Program-made: the position numbers and the translations under genes
Source of the DNA: Rhizopus sp. PT2906
Lineage: Eukaryota; Mucoromycota; Mucoromycetes; Mucorales; Rhizopodaceae
Assembly (NCBI GenBank): GCA_025529335.1
Contig: JAMYHX010000349.1
Span: 1-46,044 of the forward strand
Direction of reading: 5' to 3'
DNA length: 46,044 nucleotides
Shown here: piece by piece, positions 10,956 to 20,818 of the stretch
Position numbering within the stretch: the stretch's first letter is position 1
Layout of the letters: every line of letters begins with the position of its first letter
The notes under the pieces: generated by a model
The model's input: only the letters and a program-made list of their open reading frames with translations
Databases searched by the model: none
Told to the model about the DNA's origin: nothing

Positions 10956-12566
10956 TTGTTGTTGGATCATCTTTTTGGCAGCAATCATCATTTTTAGTGC
11001 ACGAATCTGAAGACTAGTTTGATGTGATAGGGCAGCTGTTTCGAAAATAAGTGGAGCGGTTGACATGTTGAGCATTTGATGAAGTGCGTGTCTTGCGAGT
11101 TCGCAAAGTCGGGGCAAGTGGTACATGTCTGAGAGCAGTAAGAGTTGAGAGAGAATGTGAGGTTGATACTGTTGGGCAGTCAAGAGATGATCTGTATAGA
11201 TGAACTGCAGCAAAGCAACGACAACAGTGTGAGGATAAGGAAAGGAAAGGTATCGACTTTGACGTTCGGATGTTTCCAAGATTTTGGCAAAGTAGGGCCA
11301 TCGCTGGCAAAGAACAGCCGAATTGACAGGAATTGTTTGATTATCGAGCGTCATGATGTAAAAATCACTGATGGCTGGTTCGTTCAGCAGACGCAATCCC
11401 ATTTCTTGAGCCAAGGACGAGCAAGTCATCTTGGGAAGAGAATAGACGCCAAAGGCTTCGAGATCTACCGAGGCCATATGATCAAAATTGATTTGACGGT
11501 GACTGTAATCCTCGAGGAGGCTTCTGTTGGGGTTGCCAAACACCAAAAATCGGTTCTTATCCTTGAAGAGCACCCCACGATTCCATGAGCCAGTCTGGAA
11601 GACATTGCCTGTCTCAATGCGTGACCAGGTCAGTTTGGTAAGGTCCAATGACCAGATGGTATAGGACTGGCTTTGAGGAGACAGATAAGTGCCGGCAAGA
11701 ATCAGGTGATTTCCAAGTGCATGGCCCGTAGGAAATCGGAGACCGGGTGGCATGATGGACCCAGTCATATAGCCAGAGTAGTCTTCAATCGAGTGATTGG
11801 CGTGGATCAGTTGTAGTTCTCGCTTCACATCAGAAAAATTGGAATTGGTGTAGAGATAAACTCCTGTAGTTTGATCTTTGTTTTCCTGATTCATCGAAGT
11901 AGTGACGGGGTCATCCGTATTGTTATTATTTCTGTTGTCTTCATCTACCTTAGACATCAAAGGCACAGTGGCAGCCATCGAACGGTAAGCACCCACATGT
12001 TTATCGAGCGCTTTGATCATCTCCCATTCCCAGGTTTTCAAATTAAGCACGTTCATTTCATCCAAATAATTACTTTCCAAGTCTTGTCCTCCCAAGATGA
12101 TCAGCCGGTCCTCTACCACTGTCGACAAGTGGGCGTACCTCGATTGTGGTGAATATAATGATGGTTGTATCCTCATCTTCTTCCAGCACATTGTCGCGAT
12201 ATCCAAAACGGCCACATCATCCATCACACATAGTTCGCCTGTTGACAGTCGAGAGTAACCCATGCCGCCAAAGATGATCAATTGGTTCTCCTGATAGACA
12301 CTCGCTGAATGAAAATACCGAGGCTGTGGTGGTTTATCAGAGTCTGGAGGTGGAATGTGTCGTGTCCATTGTAAGGTGTTGAGATCCAGGATATATAAAA
12401 AATTGGTCATCTTTCTTGAGGATGCTAACCGGCCGGCAAACACATATACTTTGTCTTTAATCACATTTACTGATGCTCCAACAAGTGGCGGTGGAACTTC
12501 TCCTAATGTGTTGTGAAGTTGTGTGATGATTCCAGAAATGGACTGCATTTGCAACGAGGAGGGCAT
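10485..12566 (-). CDS. Kelch-repeat and BTB-domain protein with polyglutamine tract
   Basis: A single intronless frame of 693 aa. The N-terminal half has Kelch-type beta-propeller blades, each with the hydrophobic-GG pattern: VYVFAGRL, LIIFGGMG, LIILGGQD and LILAGTYL, with RYFHSAS and RYAHLST segments between them. A BTB/POZ domain follows at about residues 400-500 (ISDFYIMTLDNQTIPVNSAVL, then FPYPHTVVVALLQFIYTD). The tail has a 26-residue glutamine run (535-560), a second shorter run, Ser/Thr/Pro-rich sequence and a basic KEKKKKKAFLEAFGKL end. The Kelch-then-BTB order resembles LZTR1 and fission yeast Ral2, which act on Ras signalling, but that link is only architectural. BTB proteins often serve as Cul3 adaptors. 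Being intronless is unusual next to its intron-rich neighbours. Stop codons of this gene and the C2H2 gene converge 144 bp apart. Confidence 0.85.
10863..10964 (-). repeat. CAA/CAG trinucleotide repeat coding polyglutamine
   Basis: Within the Kelch-BTB gene, 10887-10964 encodes 26 consecutive glutamines with mixed CAA and CAG codons; a Gly-His pair interrupts it and 6 further glutamines follow (10863-10880). The mixed codons argue for maintained protein sequence rather than recent pure-repeat expansion. Length variation between strains is likely. Confidence 0.9.
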
Positions 12567-14246
12567 GGTGTATATTTATATGTGTATATGTGTGTGTGAG
12601 TGAATTTAAAAAAAAAAAAAAAAAAAAGAAAAAACAGCGGCCTATGAAAAATAAACTTATTAAACTGAAGTTGGTTTCACAGTTGTGGTTGCTTTTTATC
12701 TTGGGTAAAATCACTGTGAGACATAGTGTAAGAAACACTACCATAAGCCTATACACATTTCTAGCTTTCAACTAAACGATCTTCCTCTTTTCTCCGACAA
12801 AGAGAGGACGATGGCTCTCTAAATACAGTTAAAAAGTAACGTCGCGTTTTAAAAAATGTATTTGTGCACACATACACACATATACTCTCTTGTTGAGGTG
12901 AATAAAAACACACGTAACAAAATCTTTGAAAGAAGGATATATATGTGTTTTATGAGCATTTTTGCTGTTAAAAGACAATTGAGGAAAAAGGTGTTCGCTA
13001 CAGTAACTTGGGTCAAACAGTAAGGAACAGAAAAATGTATATGTGTTGACGGCACGGAGAGCAGCAAAAAGATAAAGCTGTAGACTGAGAAGCATGCAAA
13101 GAATCGCTTACTCCTACTATCATCGTCAAAGTGGCTGAGTATTCAATACAATTATAATCTTTATCATAACCTCATGAAGGACAGAGTGTAACATTTCCAT
13201 AGAAACAAAAACAGTGTCACTCAGTTTATTGGCAGAAATAGCTCCAGTTAAAATAACGAGAACAATATACAAACGGGAGATAACAGGCTAATATAAACCT
13301 TTTTTGGGGAGCCAAATTACATCTTTCTTGATACCTTTAAGTCACATGAGCATAAAACATATGAGAAAAGAAACCCTTGCTCATGATTAAAATAGCACAA
13401 AAGCAAAAATTACAGATCAAAAAAGTCGATAAAAATATAATAATCTGAGACAACAAACAGTAATAAAAGAGAACTCACAAGAAGCAAAATAAATTATTAG
13501 TAAATCAGTTATGTATTATTTAAAAAACGTTGACTACATTTATTTTATATATCTCAGAAGTATCTTTTAAATCATAAAGACTGCTAATCAAAATCATTAG
13601 AGTTATTGATCGTACAGTGTGTGAATAATTTCTTTTTATAGTGTATATTCCTGACAAAAGAAGCTTTTTGATTTGGTCAATGAATTATGCAGCCAAGGAC
13701 GCAGTACTTGGCTGGAATAAATGTTTATACAGTTCAAAATTACACTCAATGGCCCTTCGCGTCTTCAAATCAGTAGTTTTATATTTCTTTTTTTTTTTAG
13801 CAAATTAAGGAATTGACATGCTATTTGAAAGCGTTGGTAAATGAACGGATCCAGATTGACTAGTTCGCTATAAGAATATCAAAGATGCCTATTTATTGTA
13901 AACTTTTTATATGTATTCGCAATCATTAACACACACTCATTTGTACCATAAAATACGTCGGAAAATATACAACACAAACTTTTACCGGAAATTTATTGCA
14001 CATTGAGCCTTTTTTTACCATTTGTTCGAACCGGGTCTCGGACCACAATCATATAAGCTTGCTTTTCCCTTTTTCTCTTTTCTGATATTTTTCTTTCTCT
14101 TTCCTGATATGTATTTTTACAATACAATAAAATCCATTTTAAAAGAATCAGGTATGGACATTCCTTAAAAAGAAGAGAATAAAAGGCCAATTCATATAGT
14201 TCCTATTCACTAACATTATGCTCCCATTTTGACGCTTATTAGAACA
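12567..14246. other. Intergenic region with repeat-like sequence
   Basis: About 1.7 kb without a convincing gene. An A run of 19 at 12608-12626 lies upstream of the Kelch-BTB start. The segment 13446-13522 is similar to 28114-28197 and is listed as a dispersed repeat. Near 14029-14038 the minus strand reads GGTTCGAAC, a tRNA B-box-like sequence, but the surrounding bases do not fold into a tRNA. Short minus-strand open frames around 12829-13095 are low-complexity and I do not regard them as genes. Confidence 0.45.
13446..13522 (+). repeat. Dispersed repeat, copy A
   Basis: This segment begins TGAGACAACAA, continues with ATAAAAGAGA and AGAAGCAAAA blocks and ends with TTAGTAAATC and GTTAT. The same blocks occur in the same order and strand at 28114-28197, with small insertions and substitutions. 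The similarity was spotted by eye, and the family type is not known. Confidence 0.55.
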
Positions 14247-15424
14247 ATGGAAAACAACAACAACCAAAGTATAACTAGCTACTCTTCCTGCCGTGCACCT
14301 TTACCCGTTGATTCACGTCATCATATCTGTCAAGCATGCAGAGAACGAATAGCAACATCACACCGCAACGTCGTGCCGAAGATCAACAAGAAGAAGCTGA
14401 TGTCACTACTACACTTAGAGGCAGACCAAGAAGAACAGTCGAGTCTGTTGATGCTGAAAGTAGGCCTAGAGGCAGACCCAGGGCAGAGCCTGCTGCCTAT
14501 ATCTCGCAGCTTTCTCGCCTTCGTTCTTTGGACCTTGGACGTGTGGACAAGGAATGCTCACACTATCACGCCTTGCACTGGATCGATGAAAGGCAAAAGA
14601 CATCTTTGAGAAGTCCTAGCTGGGAATCATGCTGCAAGCGGGGATCAATCCAAATGCAACTCTTGCCTGACTCACTCCAATACTTGAAGGACTTGCTTGC
14701 AAGTACAGACACTCAAGGAAGATACTTTAAGGACAACCTTTGTCAGTATAACGCTGCCTTTGCGTTTACTTCCTTAGGCTGCAACATTGTCTCGGCTGAA
14801 GATCGTGCCAACAGCAACACCAGCAACAACAATAACAATAGAGGTGGATTAAACGCCTTTCAGATTCATGGCGCACTTTATCACCGTCAAGACCCCTTGA
14901 TTCCAGTTGAAGGCAGTGAGGCTTCCTACTCTCAGCTATATATATTTGATCCTTCTTATGCCGCTGAAAGAAGACAAGCAAGAAACAGTAACTTTGATCC
15001 TGAGATCATTAGGGAGCTTTCAGTTATGCTTGCTCAATGTAATCCCTTTGCGCGTGTATATCGTCATGCACATGAAATATTGAGCAACCATGAGAGCAGT
15101 AACGCTGTCAGTTATAGTAATGACCAAAGAGAAGACAGTGCGCCATACATTATTATCAGCCCATCAATGAGAATGCGTTTAATTGAAGGAAGCGATAGAC
15201 AAACTCACAACTTTCTAACAATGGAGGAGGCTGCTGCTGTTATCCCAATCGAGTATAGTGATAGAGGCTTCCGTGATATTGTTCTTACCTTGAGAAGCAA
15301 TAGCAATCTTCGTCAAAACACTGGTTTTGAGAAGCACTTTCAACGTATCAGCCATACGCATGCTGCATACGTGTGTACGAATTGTGTAATGATATTTCAT
15401 CATGGAGCATATGGGCGTCATTAG
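14247..15424 (+). pseudogene. Helitron protein N-terminal fragment (frameshifted)
   Basis: The sequence encodes the N-terminal 'helitron helicase-like' region that precedes the HUH Rep domain in Helitron RepHel proteins. Markers are an N-terminal Cys-rich segment (SSCRAPL...HICQACRER), an AT-hook-like GRPR repeat, CCKRGSIQMQLLPD, YNAAFAFTSLGC, FQIHGALYHRQDPLIP, SYSQLYIFDPSYAAERR, and the final RISHTHAAY...GAYGRH. The Cys-rich start (frame of 14247) and the rest (frame of 14336) lie in different frames; continuity would require one extra base near 14346, so the reading frame is broken. The frame ends at 15424 just where the Rep catalytic domain should begin, so both Rep and helicase domains are missing. 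No downstream Rep or helicase motifs were found in the window. A domesticated N-terminal protein starting at 14336 is a less likely alternative. Confidence 0.75.
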
Positions 15425-15731
15425 GGTTTATGTTTCTTCTTTTCCCTCTTCACTGTTACTTCTTCAATCACTGTTTCTGGTGTTTAGATGATGATTCATG
15501 ACCATCGTGTGTCATTTTAGTATCCTTATCCTATCACTTTTATAAAGATAACTACTTTGGAGATCACAATAAGAAGTGCAGTATGTCAAAATTGGAGCGA
15601 TTTTTCATTCCAACATTTTACTGTTAAAGTAAATATGATTAATCAATAAAACCAATGTTGTCAATCGTTAATTTAACATGACAAGGCTATCCTCAGATAC
15701 TTTTTCCTTTTCCCTTTTTCTTTACTTCAAT
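15425..15731. other. Spacer between Helitron and Fanzor-like relics
   Basis: This 307-bp stretch is AT-rich with a T/C-rich stretch before 15732. I see no terminal hairpin or CTRR-type Helitron end and no open frame of note. Confidence 0.4.
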
Positions 15732-16440
15732 ATGAAGCGAAAGAAAGATGATGACCCTCCGCCTCCAAAGGCAAAGCGAAATAAAGGGAAAGGTATGTAA
15801 GCTACAAGGTTGATATGGTATTTATTAAGGGTCCGTTAGCTGTCGATCGCGGGTTCCCTTCTTTGTTTGCACAAACGCAAACAAATTTATTCAATTAATG
15901 TTCAAAACGTATATCAACAAGCAAAAAGGAACTCAAGAAATTGCTAAAAGACCCTTTGACAACAGCAAAAAGTATGGCACATCAAGTACAGCTGGCGCTA
16001 AAAACCAAAACCCAAACAAAAGCAAACATGCACCCTTGCCTCCTGCTGACCTTCCTTCCTCCTCTCAACAGAAGCGAATCACTGCGTCCGGAAACAGTTC
16101 TTTTTGCTCAAGTATAAAAGGAAAACGAGCTGCACCTACTAGACGTATTACTGAAGAAATCAAACGAAAATGCAAACAATCCAACGGGGAGACCGAATTT
16201 ATTTCGGTTGACGAGTACTTAACGAGTCAGATATGTAACAAGTGCAAATCCAAACAATTAAACAATATCTCAATTATTGGATCAAAGCGAAGAGTATACT
16301 CTGTCCTCAAGTGTGAATCTTGTGGTACGGTTTGGAATCGCGATGTGAACAGTGCATTAAATATATATGGTATCTTTGTTTACAAATCAAAACACGACAA
16401 TGAAAGTCCACCTCCCTTCAAAAGACCTTCAAAAGATTAA
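15732..16440 (+). pseudogene. TnpB/Fanzor-like nuclease, C-terminal relic
   Basis: The frame from about 15830 to 16440 ends in the diagnostic RuvC/zinc-ribbon module of TnpB-type RNA-guided nucleases: SSIKGKRAAPTRRI, then SVDEYLTSQICNKC (a Glu just before the first CxxC, the rearranged position described for Fanzors), then LKCESCGTVWNRDVNSALNI with the second CxxC and the Asp of RuvC-III. Only about 200 residues are open, so the N-terminal WED/REC part and a clear RuvC-I are missing. An upstream ATG (15732) with a basic start could join through a 37-bp intron, but that is shorter than any other intron here. A stretch in another frame near 15836-15880 (LAVDRGFPSLFA) looks like a decayed RuvC-I Asp motif, which would imply a frameshift. 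It lies directly downstream of the Helitron fragment on the same strand. Confidence 0.7.
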
Positions 16441-17258
16441 CGGTGCTCCCTGGACTCAATGCGCTGTCTATAACAGCAGTGCATTCCTTAACACCTTGGT
16501 AAGTATAAATGAATAAGACGTTATTCATTAGTCTTCTAGTTAACATACACTCTTCATGAATAGCAATAAAATATTTTTTTTATGTGAAATGGAAATAGAA
16601 GAAGTTTGAACTTCTAGTGTTTTTGTAATTTAGACTTGAGTTTCTTGTGATAAAGAAAGGTCCTTTTTTTATTAAATTGAGTAAAACCGGGTGCTTGAAA
16701 AAGAAATCCGCCAAATCCGTTTAATCCGTCTGATCCACTAAACCCGCTAACTCAAATTTTTATTTATTTCACTTAGGTTTATCTAGGTTAGCCTAAAAAG
16801 TTCAAGAAAGAAAAACAAAAAGGACTGACCACAAAAGGCGTTATTCTTATAGACGCGACATACCCAACTCTCATTGGCCGTAATGAATTTATGCAATAAT
16901 ACTGTTTTCTTATATAATGAATAATGAGCTCTATCTCTCTCTTATCTCAACATAATAAAGAGACTATTACAGACTCATCAACATACATTTTAGTGTCGTA
17001 CATAGTGTTTTGTAGGTATGGTTTGCCTAGTGCTGCTTGCTGTGAAAATTGAATTACTTATCTCACATATCGCGCAAATGCTGTGCAAATGTATTGTGCA
17101 AATAGCAAAACCCTAATGTGATCCTCGTCTCTTTTCCAGCAAATGAGCTCAGACTGCACACTACTTGCCAAAATGAGAAAGCGGGTAGTGCTGTAAACAC
17201 CGACCAAACTCCACGCTTCATTAAATAAACTATTTTTAACTTGTTTGCTATCATCAGT
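16441..17258. other. Intergenic region after the Fanzor-like relic
   Basis: About 0.8 kb containing the 9-bp tandem repeat at 16708-16752 and AT-rich sequence otherwise. A TATATAATGAATAATGAG stretch near 16911 and the leader to 17258 may form the ALG6 promoter. No gene is recognised; minus-strand frames at 17058-17279 lack motifs and overlap the ALG6 start. Confidence 0.4.
16708..16752 (+). repeat. Five degenerate 9-bp tandem units
   Basis: Units read CCGCCAAAT, CCGTTTAAT, CCGTCTGAT, CCACTAAAC, CCGCTAACT, so the consensus is roughly CCGYTWAAT. The array lies 270 bp downstream of the Fanzor-like relic. Sub-terminal short tandem arrays are common in transposons, so it could mark an element end, but no matching inverted copy was found. 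Confidence 0.6.
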
Positions 17259-19031
17259 ATGAAGGATGCAGTGCCGCATCTGTTTGAAAACAGTCCTATT
17301 AGAAGAGTGCTACAACATGTTGTTCAGAATCATGCTCTTTGGACTGTTCCTATTATCATCACTCTCTTTGCTTTATTCACACGTTGGTCAGTGGCATTAA
17401 ATCCTTATTCAGGTAGATTAGTGCATTCAAGTGTAGGCACGTAATACTAAAATTAACTTTAGGATATAATACGCCACCATTGTTTGGTGATTACGAAGCA
17501 CAGAGACATTGGATGGAGATTACGCTTCATTTACCCTTTTCTCAATGGTACACATATGATTTGCAATGGTGGGGGCTTGACTATCCTCCTTTGACAGCTT
17601 ATCATAGTTGGTTATGTGGATTAATGTAAATGAGTTAGGTAGAAAGAAAAAAAGATGACACTGTATACTTATACTACACTTAGTGGAAGTAAGATAAACC
17701 CTGATTGGTTTGCACTCGACAAGTCAAGAGGAATAGAGTCAGCTGAAAGCAAGCTATTTCTAAGGTCAACCGTGGTTGTTTCAGAGTTTCTGCTATATAT
17801 ACCAGCAGTCATGGCGTTCTGCCAGATCCTTTATGGCGCAAACAACGCTTATTTGAAAAAGTATACTGCAGCTTGTTTAATTTTGATGCAACCAGCACTC
17901 ATCATGGTTGATCATGGTCATTTTCAGTATGTGTGTATTATGTGTAGAGATCCTTTTGTGTCTGATCTTTGCTGTAATAGGTTTAACAACGTAATGCTTG
18001 GGCTTACACTCTGGGCTATCAACTGTTTTCTTACACAGCGCTATGTGGTTGGCTCAGTCTTCTTTTGTGCGGCATTGGGATTTAAGCAAATGGCATTATA
18101 TTATGCCCCCGCTGTATTTGCTTTTCTACTCGGTAGATGCTTTATAGAGGAGCGAGGAATACTACTATTCATCAAATTGGGAATAACTGTTGTCGCTACT
18201 TTTGTCATACTGTTTGCGCCCTGGTTAAGATCATTAGAGGATATTCAGCAAGTCATTTTTCGTGTATTTCCTGTGGCCCGAGGGCTATTTGAAGACAAGG
18301 TTGCTAATGTTTGGTGCGCGATAAATGTGATTGTTAAGCTCAAGCAAATTTTAAGTTTGGAATCTACTGTTAGACTAAGGTAAAGAAAGAGAGAAAGAAA
18401 AAGAGACATTCATTTACACGAACACGTTTGTACAGTTTGTTTGCCACACTCATCGCCATTCTTCCTACTGCAATTCATCTTGGATTGAAGCCATCACGCA
18501 GACGTTTTCTTTATGCATTGATCAATTCATCGCTTGCCTTCTTTTTATTTTCATTTCAAGTGCATGAAAAGTCTATTCTACTTCCTTTATTACCAGCTAC
18601 TCTGCTCGTACTGGAAGAACCTATTGCTACTACTCTGTTTATGAATACTGCCATGTTTAGTATGTTCCCTTTACTAAAACGAGAAGCGTTGGTTCTTCCT
18701 TATTTTGTCGTGACAATCATGTGGAACTGGCTCGCTGGTGAGCATAATACAGCCAACAGAGGCTTACTTGAAAAAGTGTGCACCAAGGTAAGAAAAGAAC
18801 ATGATTTACCACAATTTATTTAATAATGCCTTTTTTTTAATAAAGGGTGTCTACGGAGCCTTTTTTATTTGGCATTTGGCAGAGACTTTGGTAGAACCTC
18901 CTTCCCATTTACCTGACTTGTACACGGTGATCAATGTGCTCCTAAGCTGTGGTGTATTCTGTTTATTGTTTGCTTACTTTTCATATCGTCAATTTACCAC
19001 ATCCTTTGTTCAAAAAGCGAAAACCCAGTAA
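17259..19031 (+). CDS. ALG6: Dolichyl-P-Glc:Man9GlcNAc2-PP-dolichol alpha-1,3-glucosyltransferase ALG6
   Basis: Six exons, join(17259..17412, 17463..17625, 17684..17926, 17981..18379, 18436..18787, 18846..19031), give 498 aa (yeast Alg6 is 544). ALG6 adds the first glucose to the lipid-linked oligosaccharide in the ER lumen for N-glycosylation. The luminal signature LFGDYEAQRHWMEIT (about residues 58-72) and DLQWWGLDYPPLTAYHS distinguish ALG6 from ALG8. Further family motifs are INPDWFALDKSRG, MVDHGHFQFNNVMLGL (restored across intron 3) and HEKSILLPLLP. Many hydrophobic segments fit a multi-pass ER membrane protein. Introns are 50-58 bp. Intron 3 (54 bp) has no stop and keeps the frame if retained. 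The ATG at 17259 is the first in frame. Confidence 0.93.
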
Positions 19032-19259
19032 TAAAAGTTGATTTGAGAATGCACAAGTGGATTTTGGTTTTTCTCTCTCCATCAGTTTTCTCTGTGGTTA
19101 ACTTAATACATATCATTAAACCAAAGCCTGCAAGTAGGTATTAGCGGATTTTTAACAAAGATATTTTGACGAACAAAGGTCAGACTGAGTTTTAATCCAC
19201 TTTGAACTGTGTCAGTTCGCTGCCTATTTTTTTTTCTTGCATTCATACATATTGTAAGC

Positions 19260-20809
19260 ATGAGACGTGTTGTCGTAACTGGTTTAGGACTTGTTACTCC
19301 AGTTGGAGTAGGAGTAAAATCAGCTTGGAAGAATATTATAGAAAGTCAATGTGGGGTTGTTTCTTTAGCAAATAAGGAAGGGTTCGAAAAGTTACCTGTC
19401 AGGATCGCTGCCCAAGTACCCCTTGGTTCAGCTGAGGATGGCAAGTTTACATCAACCGAATGGCTTGATAAGGGTGTAAGTGGATATTATACACCTTGTT
19501 TGATAAAAGAAGAAGTATACTGACATACTTGACAGGACGATAGGGTCATGGCAAAGTTTACGCAGTATGCGATTGCAGCTGCTCACCAAGCACTCCAAGA
19601 TGCAGAGTGGAAACCGACGGATGCTTATGACAAGGAAAGAACGGTAACGTAGAACAGATATACAACCTGTTGATTCAACTTTCACTCATTGTCTAAAAGG
19701 GGGTCTGTATAGGCTCAGGAATGGGTAGCTTGGAAGATATAATTGATACTGCAGGTTCTTACGAGAAGGGAGTAAGTTGATGATAAAAAAAGGGGGATAT
19801 TCATTAAGTCTCTTTCTCTTTTAGGGATTCAAAAAAGTGTCCCCGTTATTTGTCCCGAGAATACTTGTGAACATGGCTGCAGGACATCTTACAATGAAAT
19901 ATGGGTTCCAAGGTCCCAACCATGCTGTGTCTACGGCCTGTACTACTGGAGCTCACTCTATTGGCGATGCTATGCGGTTTATTCAGTATGGTGATGCAGA
20001 TGTCATGGTAGCAGGTGGTACAGAAGCATCTATACATCCCTTGGCCATTGCTGGATTCGCAAGGTATATAAAAGGATAACATGTATATATAAAAAAAGAG
20101 ATGCTTATCATTCATCAAGAGCCAAATCCCTTGCTGCAGCCTTTGATGAAAAGCCATTTGAAGCGTCCAGGCCATTCGATCGAGATAGATGTGGATTTGT
20201 GATGGGCGAAGGTGCAGGTGTGGTTGTGTTAGAAGAGTATGAACATGCCAAGAAGAGGGGTGCAAAAATATATGCCGAAATGAAAGGATATGGATTGTCA
20301 GGGGATGCTAATCATATGACAACACCACCACCTAACGGCGAAGGCGCTGTTCTTTCTATGCAACGTGCCCTCAGAGCATCAAAGTTGACTCCAGCAGATA
20401 TTGACTATGTAAATGCTCATGCTACGAGTACGCCTGTTGGTGATGTTGCTGAAAATAGAGCCATTAAAACAGTGTTTGATGGCTACTGGAACAAGGTCAA
20501 TGTATCTTCTACAAAGGGTGCAACAGGACATTTGTTAGGAGCAGCTGGATCTGTAGAAGCGATCTTTACCATCTTGGCTGTTCATCATGTAAGTTATAGG
20601 GAAAAAAAATGCCATGTTTATAGCTTAATACTTATATGCATTAGAACATATTGCCTCCTACTTTAAACTTACACAATATAAGTGACGAACAGGAATTCAA
20701 TCTGAATTATGTCCCACGCGTTGCTCAAGAAAAAGAAGTCAAGGCAGCCTTAACAAACAGTTTTGGATTTGGTGGTACAAATGCCACATTGTGTTTTGCC
20801 AAAGTGTAA
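19260..20809 (+). CDS. CEM1: Mitochondrial-type 3-oxoacyl-ACP synthase (KAS II-like)
   Basis: Six exons, join(19260..19475, 19536..19643, 19700..19771, 19825..20063, 20120..20588, 20645..20809), encode 422 aa, near the length of yeast Cem1 (442). The enzyme condenses malonyl-ACP with acyl-ACP in type II (mitochondrial) fatty acid synthesis, which supplies the octanoyl precursor of lipoate. The thiolase-fold motifs are all present: start RRVVVTGLGLVTPVG, the nucleophile Cys in STACTTGAHS, the first His in NAHATSTPVGD, the Lys/His loop KGATGHLLGAAGS, and the C-terminal NSFGFGGTNA. The start codon at 19260 gives no obvious presequence, as in yeast Cem1; an in-frame, stop-free stretch of 17 codons lies upstream but lacks an ATG. 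Its stop codon is only 9 bp from the stop of the opposing NIPSNAP gene. Confidence 0.95.
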
Positions 20810-20818
20810 AGCATTTAT

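Noticed and set aside
12829..13095. Minus-strand frames of 72-88 codons
   Set aside because: Phe/Tyr/Ser-rich composition typical of AT-rich non-coding DNA; no motif or splice context.
14020..14060. tRNA-like B-box sequence on the minus strand
   Set aside because: The T-stem cannot pair and no A-box or acceptor stem is found, so a functional tRNA gene is not supported.
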